Source: an uncultured Anaeromyxobacter sp. | GTDB taxonomy: Bacteria; Myxococcota; Myxococcia; Myxococcales; Anaeromyxobacteraceae | DNA: 64,000 bases | Direction: 5' to 3' | Assembly: GCA_903874275.1 (NCBI GenBank) | Contig: CAIQRS010000142.1 | Coordinates: 29,497 to 93,496 of the forward strand | Shown: in pieces, positions 58,501 to 64,000 of the stretch | Layout of the letters: every line of letters starts with the position of its first letter | Numbering within the stretch: position 1 is the stretch's first letter | Position numbers and translations under genes: made by a program | Notes under the pieces: generated by a model | The model's input: the letters and a program-made list of their open reading frames with translations, nothing else | Database searches by the model: none | What the model was told of the DNA's origin: nothing

Positions 58501-58789
58501 ACCGGCAGAGCCCGGCGTACCCCTCGCGGTCCAGGGCGAGCAGGGTGAGGCCGGAGGGCCCCGGCCCGAGGCCGTCGCAGGCCACCTCGGCGCCGACGAT
58601 CAGCGGGAGCCCCCGCTTGCGGGCCCGGGCGTGGGCCCGCACCACGCCGTAGAGGCCGCCGCGGTCGGCGAGCGCCAGCGCCTCGAGCCCCAGGTCGGCG
58701 GCCCGGTCCACCAGTTCCTCGGGGTGGCTCGCCCCTTCCAGGAAGGAGAAGCTGGACCGGCAGCGCAGCTCTGCGTAGCGGGGGGGCAT
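55556..58789 (-). CDS. dnaE2: error-prone DNA polymerase DnaE2/ImuC
   Basis: PHP N-terminus [94 protein letters not shown]; ATG at 58789. Confidence 0.95.
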   Translation of the reverse strand: [1077 protein letters not shown]

Positions 58790-58797
58790 GGCGCGCC

Positions 58798-60315
58798 TCA
58801 GTCGAAGAGACCGTGGAGCCAGAGCCGGCCGTCGCGCCCGTCGCGGTAGATCCAGGCCTCGCCCAGCCCCTCGAGCCGGGCCCGGTAGTAATCGCGGTCG
58901 AAGGGCTCGTTCCACCACTCGCCGGCCAGCCGCTCGGGGCCGGAGAGGGAGAGGACGGCGCGGACCGTGCCTTCGACCCGGAGTGAAGTGAGCCGGCCGC
59001 CCTCCCCCAGCGCCACGACCGGGCGCGGCGGGTCGAGGAGGCGCGTGGGGCGTCCGGGATGCGGCGGCTCCGGCCGGGCCTCCGGCGGTCCGGTCCTTCG
59101 CCCGGCCACCTCGTGGCGGAACGGGGCCACCCGGTAGGCCGCCTCCGGCCGGTGCCGGTCGGCCGACTCGGCCGCGAGGATGGAGCGCTCCCCCAGCCGG
59201 GCCGCGAGGCGCGACAGCGCCACGTCGAGCGCGCGCGCCACCTCGGGCCGGTCGCCCACGGCGAGCTGCTCGGCCGGGACCTCGGCGGCCTCCACCACCG
59301 CGAGGTCGATGGCGCGCACCGGCGCGGGGAGCCGCAGCCCGGCGAGCCGCTCCCGCAGCGGCGCGAGCCAGAGGGCCGCGTCGGCGCCCGGCCGGGCCAG
59401 CGGCAGGTCCACCCGCTCCTCACCGCGCGGGTCGAGGAAGAGGGTGAGCCTGAGCCGGCTCGCCCCCATGCCGCGCCCGGCGAGGCGCGCCGCCACCCGG
59501 TCGGCCAGCCGCTTGGCGGCGAAGATCACCGGCTCGGCGCTCTCGAGCACCCCCACCTCGCCGTCGAGATCCCAGCGCTCGCGCGGGAAGGTCTCCGGCG
59601 CGAAGGGGACGAGCGGCCGGGGATCGACGCCGCGGGCCAGCCGGGCGGCCACCGCGCCGGGCGCGCCGAAGCGGTGGGCGAGCGTCTCCGCCGGGAGCGC
59701 GGCCAGCGCGCCCACGCGCTCCACCCCCACCGCGGAGAGCCAGCGCAGCACCTCGGCCGACAGGTCGAGCGCCGCGAGCGGCAGAGGGGCGAGGGCGAGC
59801 GCCCCCTGGCCCGGGGCCGCCCGCGTCCGCTCCCGGCCGGCGTGGCGGGCCAGCGAGAGCGCCACACCCTTGCCGTCGGCCACCGCGAGCCATCCCGCGA
59901 AGCCCATGTCGCGGCAGAGGGCGAGCACCCGCTCCGCCAGCAGCCGCTCCGCCTCCTCCGGCTCCTTGCCGGCGAGGCGCGCGCCGCCGGCGTCGAGGAG
60001 CACCGCGTCGGGGTGCGCCACCTCGACCACGGGCGACAGGGAGAGCAGCGCCTCGGCGAGCGCGCGCAGCGCGGCCTGGTCCGCGGCGGCGTCGAGCGGT
60101 ACGGCCTCGAGCCCGGCGCAGGCGGCCCGCGCCTGCACCAGGGAGTCGCCCGGCCGGACCCCGGCGGCGAGGGCCGGGGCGGTGGCGTGGCGGACCTCCC
60201 CCTCCGACACCACCGCGAGCGGGCCGGCCGGAGGGCGCGTCCGGAGCACCCGCTGCAGGGGCAGCGCCGGGACGACGACGGCGAGGACGCGCGGCGGGCC
60301 CCGCTCAGGCGGCAT
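58798..60315 (-). CDS. imuB: ImuB, Y-family-polymerase-like mutagenesis protein
   Basis: RVLAVVVPALPLQRVLRT..., PALAAGVRPGDSLVQARAACAGLEAVP; position between imuA and dnaE2; ATG at 60315. Confidence 0.9.
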   Translation of the reverse strand: MPPERGPPRVLAVVVPALPLQRVLRTRPPAGPLAVVSEGEVRHATAPALAAGVRPGDSLVQARAACAGLEAVPLDAAADQAALRALAEALLSLSPVVEVAHPDAVLLDAGGARLAGKEPEEAERLLAERVLALCRDMGFAGWLAVADGKGVALSLARHAGRERTRAAPGQGALALAPLPLAALDLSAEVLRWLSAVGVERVGALAALPAETLAHRFGAPGAVAARLARGVDPRPLVPFAPETFPRERWDLDGEVGVLESAEPVIFAAKRLADRVAARLAGRGMGASRLRLTLFLDPRGEERVDLPLARPGADAALWLAPLRERLAGLRLPAPVRAIDLAVVEAAEVPAEQLAVGDRPEVARALDVALSRLAARLGERSILAAESADRHRPEAAYRVAPFRHEVAGRRTGPPEARPEPPHPGRPTRLLDPPRPVVALGEGGRLTSLRVEGTVRAVLSLSGPERLAGEWWNEPFDRDYYRARLEGLGEAWIYRDGRDGRLWLHGLFD

Positions 60316-60907
60316 GGCCACCCCCCGTGGAGCGAACCGCGTCCAGGTCGATCCGGATCGCCGCCGGGATGGCCGGGTCGCCCGGCCCGGAGAGCAGGAG
60401 CGCCGCCGCCCCGCCCTTCTCGGCCGCCGCCCGCAGCCGGCGGAGCATGGGCTCGGCGCGCGCCGCCGGCACCCCGCGCAGGGGCACGTCCACGACGACG
60501 GCCGGGAAGGCACCGCTCGCCAGCAGGACCTCGGCGGCCCAGAGCCCCGGGAGCAGCGCGCCCAGCGCCGGCTCGGGGCGGACGATGAGGAGACGCGCCA
60601 GATTCACCCCAAGTATAAGCGCAGCCGGCGGATAGAGCTCGCCCCGGCCGTCCACGAAGGCGGCCAGGCCGCCCCCGGCCTGCGCCTCCCGCAGCACCGC
60701 GAGGGCCACTCCGGTCTTGCCGCTGGCCGGGCCACCGCACAGCGAGGAGAGGGCCCCGCGTGGGAAGCCTCCGCCGGGGAGCAGCGCCTCCACCTCGGGA
60801 CGGCCGCAGGCGAGCACTCCCTCGCGACGCCCCGGCCGCCGCTCCATGCGGCGGATCTGGCTGCGAAGCTCCTCGAGGACTTCCTGCTGGCGGGTGGCGA
60901 TGCCCAT
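60305..60907 (-). CDS. imuA: ImuA, RecA/SulA-like cell-mutagenesis protein
   Basis: LPGGGFPRGALSSLCGGPASGKTGVALAVLREAQ; ILGVNLARLLIVRP; 11-bp overlap with imuB. Confidence 0.88.
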   Translation of the reverse strand: MGIATRQQEVLEELRSQIRRMERRPGRREGVLACGRPEVEALLPGGGFPRGALSSLCGGPASGKTGVALAVLREAQAGGGLAAFVDGRGELYPPAALILGVNLARLLIVRPEPALGALLPGLWAAEVLLASGAFPAVVVDVPLRGVPAARAEPMLRRLRAAAEKGGAAALLLSGPGDPAIPAAIRIDLDAVRSTGGGHAA

Positions 60908-60916
60908 GGCTCACGT

Positions 60917-60944
60917 CCTGAACGATACTGCTCGTTCGTTCAGG
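60917..60944 (-). promoter_or_regulatory. candidate LexA/SOS operator of imuA-imuB-dnaE2
   Basis: CCTGAACGA-(10 nt)-TCGTTCAGG perfect inverted repeat 9 nt upstream of imuA ATG. Confidence 0.7.
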
Positions 60945-60967
60945 TAGCAAGCGGGTCTGACAAAGCA

Positions 60968-60991
60968 GCGCCGGCTTCAGCCGGCGCAAGA
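60968..60991 (+). repeat. TTCA-loop hairpin repeat, copy 2
   Basis: GCGCCGGC-TTCA-GCCGGCGC-AAGA, identical to 52925..52948. Confidence 0.75.
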
Positions 60992-61102
60992 GCCACTCAC
61001 GGAACCGCTTCGTCCGAACCACGACACGGGCGTCGCGGTTCACCAGTTGAACCCCTCCTTGGAGGCATCGCCCCAAGGCGGGCCCGGTCGAACGCGAGCC
61101 TT

Positions 61103-61122
61103 CCGCCGCCTGAAGGCGGCGG
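61103..61122 (-). repeat. related TTCA-loop hairpin, opposite orientation, 2 nt after thioredoxin stop
   Basis: Minus strand TAA-CA-CCGCCGCC-TTCA-GGCGGCGG-AAG; same architecture as copy 1 but different stem sequence. Confidence 0.6.
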
Positions 61123-61124
61123 TG

Positions 61125-61523
61125 TTACGCCACCCCGCTCTGCTGCTGCCCCTTCCCCTTCTCCTCCTCCGCGGCGATCTCCGCCCGCACCTTGTCCATG
61201 TCGAGGTCGCGGGCCTTCTGGATGAGCTCCTCCAGCGCCGCCTCGGGCAGCGCGCCCGGTTGCGAGAAGAGCAGGATCTTGTCGCGGAGGATCATGAGCG
61301 TCGGGATCGACATGATCTGGAAGGACCCCGCCAGCCCCTGCTGGTCCTCGGTGTTCACCTTGGCGAAGGTGACGTCCGGGTGGCGCCCGGCGACCTTCTC
61401 GTAGGTGGGCCCGAAGGAGCGGCAGGGGCCGCACCAGGGCGCCCACCAGTCCACGAGGACGAGCCCGTCCTTCTCCACGACCTCCTTGAAATTCGCCTCG
61501 GTCACGTCAACGGTGGGCTTCAT
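61125..61523 (-). CDS. thioredoxin
   Basis: VLVDWWAPWCGPCRSFGPTYEKVAGRHPDVTFAKVNTEDQQGLAGSFQIMSIPTLMIL. Confidence 0.96.
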   Translation of the reverse strand: MKPTVDVTEANFKEVVEKDGLVLVDWWAPWCGPCRSFGPTYEKVAGRHPDVTFAKVNTEDQQGLAGSFQIMSIPTLMILRDKILLFSQPGALPEAALEELIQKARDLDMDKVRAEIAAEEEKGKGQQQSGVA

Positions 61524-61665
61524 CTTTCGTCCCTCGGTGGCGGCGCCGTCCATCGGCGCGTTTGCCTCTCTCTCCCGAGAGCCGTAACCGCGCCAAACGG
61601 TTCGCGCCACGCCGGCGCCAAACGGCGCCTTGACGCCGCGCGCCCACCGGCCCCAAGGTTCGGCC

Positions 61666-61983
61666 ATGGAAGGGCGCAGCCCCAGGGGACGACGCAGGAC
61701 GCTCGCCAGCGTGGTGGCCGAGTCGCTCTCGCGACGCTCCGAGGCCCGCCGGCCTGCCGCCGCCGCGGCCTTCGCCGAGGCCTGCGGGTGGCCGCTCTCC
61801 CGGGAGTTCACCGTGCGCGGGCTCGGGCCCGACGGCCACCTCTGGGTGGTGGCGTCGTCCCCGGAGTGGGCCCGCCAGGTGGAGGGGCTCTCCGCCACGA
61901 TCCTGTCCCGGATGAACGAGCGGCTCGGCCGCCCGGTCGTCACCGCACTCGACGTGCGGGTCCGGCAGGCCCGGAAGGGATGA
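61666..61983 (+). CDS. DUF721/DciA-like protein (candidate replicative helicase loader)
   Basis: WPLSREFTVRGLGPDGHLWVVASSPEWARQVEGLSATILSRMNERLGRPVVTALDVRV matches the DUF721 pattern; ATG at 61666. Confidence 0.72.
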   Translation: MEGRSPRGRRRTLASVVAESLSRRSEARRPAAAAAFAEACGWPLSREFTVRGLGPDGHLWVVASSPEWARQVEGLSATILSRMNERLGRPVVTALDVRVRQARKG

Positions 61984-63173
61984 TCACCGCCGCCGCGGCG
62001 TCGGTGATGCTCCTCGCCGCGCTCGGTCAGGCGCCGGCGTCGTCCTTGGCACCGGCGCTTTCCCCGCTCGAGGCATCCACCCTGGCGAAGGTCCGCGCGG
62101 CGCTGCCGCAGCGCACCGTGCCGGCGCTGTCGGAGGCGCTCGTGCAGGCCGCCCGGGCGCTGGCCCGCTCGGCCGCCCGGGGTGACCCGCACCCCCTCTC
62201 CTCCCCCGCGCTGCGCGCCGCGCTCGGGGATGCCGGCGTCACCGATCCTTCGCCGGCCGCCGTCGTGCTCTCGGCCGGCGTCGGCTCCCTTCCCGAGGCC
62301 GTCGCCGCCGCCGCCCATTTCCGGGGCGCCACCCACCTGGGGATCGGGGTGGTGGTCCACGAGCAACTCGCCTGGGCGGTGCTGCTCGCCTCGGAGCGGC
62401 GGGCCGAGCTCGACCCCTTCCCGCGCCGCGTGGCGCCAGGTTCCCGCGCGGTCCTCGCCGGGCGGCTGCTCCTGCTCGACGGGCCCCGGGCGTGGGTCGC
62501 CGCGCCCTCCGGCGCCGCCTTCGAGATCCCGGTCGAGGCGGAAGGGCGGCGGTTCCGGGCGCCGATCCACTTCGACCAGGCCGGGACCTGGCGGATCGAG
62601 GTGGGCGGGACGGGCGCGCGGGGGGCGACGGTGGCCGCCCTCCTGGAGGTGTCCTGCGCCGACGGTGCGACGGCCGCGCCGCCGGGAGGAACCCCGGGCC
62701 CGCCGGGATCCGAACCGCCGGGATCCGAACCGTCCGGACCCAGCGACGAGGCCCGCATCCGCGCCGCCGTGAACGGGCTGCGGGCGCGCCAGGGGCTCGC
62801 ACCCATCCAGGGGTCGGCCGCGCTCGACGAGCAGGCCAGCAGCCAAAGCCAGGCCATGCTCGCCGCCGGGACGGTGGCCCACCGGCTCCCGGGAGGGGAC
62901 GACCTCCCGGCGCGGGTCGCCGCGTCCGGCGTGCGCTTCCGGTCGGCGCGGGAGAACGTGGCCCGCGGGGACGTCGCGCTCGACGCCCACCGGGCCACGG
63001 TGGAGAGCCCGGCGCACCTCGCCAACCTGCTTGCACCGAGGGTGGAATTGATGGGACTGGGGATCGCCCGCGGAGCCCTTCCCGGCGGGCAGCCGGTGGT
63101 CTACCTCACGGAGATCCTGGTCGAGCCGCTCGACCCCGTCCCGGTCGGCGCGTCGCCGACCGGGGAGCGCTGA
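61980..63173 (+). CDS. secreted CAP/SCP-like (YkwD-type) domain protein
   Basis: Signal peptide; C-terminal IRAAVNGLRARQGLAPIQGSAALDEQASSQSQAMLAAGTVAHRLPGG...RENVARG; 4-bp overlap with the DUF721 gene. Confidence 0.82.
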   Translation: MITAAAASVMLLAALGQAPASSLAPALSPLEASTLAKVRAALPQRTVPALSEALVQAARALARSAARGDPHPLSSPALRAALGDAGVTDPSPAAVVLSAGVGSLPEAVAAAAHFRGATHLGIGVVVHEQLAWAVLLASERRAELDPFPRRVAPGSRAVLAGRLLLLDGPRAWVAAPSGAAFEIPVEAEGRRFRAPIHFDQAGTWRIEVGGTGARGATVAALLEVSCADGATAAPPGGTPGPPGSEPPGSEPSGPSDEARIRAAVNGLRARQGLAPIQGSAALDEQASSQSQAMLAAGTVAHRLPGGDDLPARVAASGVRFRSARENVARGDVALDAHRATVESPAHLANLLAPRVELMGLGIARGALPGGQPVVYLTEILVEPLDPVPVGASPTGER

Positions 63174-63179
63174 GGCCGG

Positions 63180-63404
63180 CTAGGCCATCCGGCGCTGCGT
63201 CGCGTAGTTCTCGATGCTCGACTCGATCTGCGGCTGGATTGCGAAGAGCGTGCAGCGCGTGCAGGTCCAGCTGTTCCAGGACCGCTTCACCGCCTCGTCG
63301 AGGCAGGAGTCGTAGTTGCCGCAGAAGAGGTTGCGGTGTCCTTCGACACCCCTCTCCGGATTGATGGGGGAGTTGAGCTCGGCGGGGGTTGGCTTGCTGA
63401 ACAA
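63180..63404 (-). CDS. small Cys-rich (putative zinc-binding) protein, 74 aa, TTG start
   Basis: Reading MFSKPTPAELNSPINPERGVEGHRNLFCGNYDSCLDEAVKRSWNSWTCTRCTLFAIQPQIESSIENYATQRRMA; TTG at 63404 preceded by CAGGAGAACGCC; track start at 63746 looks artefactual. Confidence 0.68.
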   Translation of the reverse strand: MFSKPTPAELNSPINPERGVEGHRNLFCGNYDSCLDEAVKRSWNSWTCTRCTLFAIQPQIESSIENYATQRRMA

Positions 63405-63588
63405 GGCGTTCTCCTGACCGTGAGCGTCGTTTAATGTTTCCTTCAAGGAATCGGGGCGGTTATGCCCCCCCGCGCCGCAGGGTGTCAACCCCCCGGCGCC
63501 GCACGATTTGCCGGTATGTGAAGAAACGTATTTGCCTGTAAGTCTCAGCGGTTGTGGCATCATCCGGCTCGTTTTGCGCACCCCATTC

Positions 63589-64000
63589 GTGACCATCTTG
63601 CTTTTACTGTGCGTCACGGCACGGGCCGCCGCCCAGACGCCCTTCACCGGATGGGCCGAAGGGGCCGGCGGCGCGGCCCTGGCGATCGTGTCGGGAGATC
63701 CGGCGGAGGCGCTGCGGGCCTCCCGGTCGGCCGCGTCCAGTATCACTTATGGTGAAGCCGGCGCGCGGGCCCGGCTCCTCTCCGCCCGTGCCCTCGAACT
63801 CGGCGGGCGCCCCGCCGAGGCCGCGACCGAACTGGCGGCGGCCCTCCATTCACTCCCCGTCACACTCCTCCCGGCCGCCAGGGCCCGCCACGCCGCCGTG
63901 CTGTACGCGGCCGGACGCCCCGCCGAGGCGGCCGCCGCCTTCGCGCTCGCCGCGGCGGGAGCCGACCCGGCCGACCTGCCCGCGCTGGCCAGCGCCGAGG
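63589..64000 (+). CDS. secreted TPR-like protein, truncated by window end (possibly soluble lytic transglycosylase)
   Basis: Hand-translated GTG ORF open to the last base: VTILLLLCVTARAAAQTPFTGWAEGAGGAALAIVSGDPAEALRASRSAASSITYGEAGARARLLSARALELGGRPAEAATELAAAL... Confidence 0.6.
   Translation, partial: MTILLLLCVTARAAAQTPFTGWAEGAGGAALAIVSGDPAEALRASRSAASSITYGEAGARARLLSARALELGGRPAEAATELAAALHSLPVTLLPAARARHAAVLYAAGRPAEAAAAFALAAAGADPADLPALASAE

Overview
This is a gene-dense, very GC-rich bacterial chromosomal window. Gene content and protein style suggest Myxococcota, possibly Anaeromyxobacter-like, but that is inference. About 57 CDS and one tRNA-Val(CAC) can be supported. Most are housekeeping genes: an Hsp70-like protein, UvrD/PcrA helicase, histidine ammonia-lyase, aspartate kinase, a LipB-Nudix fusion, a 2-oxoacid dehydrogenase/lipoate cluster (lpdA, tcdA, tatD, E2, E1beta, E1alpha, lipA), an HD-GYP response regulator with moaA, thiC, eno, glpX, hom, rlmN, ndk-sucD-sucC-mdh, a pyrR-pyrB-pyrC-carA chain, lepA, class II ribonucleotide reductase, and an SOS-type imuA-imuB-dnaE2 cassette. 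No CRISPR array, prophage or intact transposon was recognised. The best non-routine signals are: (i) a perfect 16-bp palindrome matching the NrdR box upstream of nrdJ; (ii) a 9+10+9 inverted repeat, LexA-like, between plausible -35 and -10 elements of imuA; (iii) a short structured intergenic element bounded by TTCA-loop hairpins, one of which is repeated exactly 8 kb away next to the nrdJ stop codon; (iv) a tandem HARE-HTH/Mrr-like protein with a poly-Arg tail, divergent from a PQQ-propeller protein; (v) an uncharacterised 220-aa protein joined to the pyr operon through consecutive 4-bp overlaps; (vi) two small proteins absent from, or mis-started in, the ORF track; (vii) a SucD with an Ala/Lys/Pro-rich tail. 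Many long antisense ORFs in the track are high-GC artefacts. All family calls are from reading the sequences; no searches were run.
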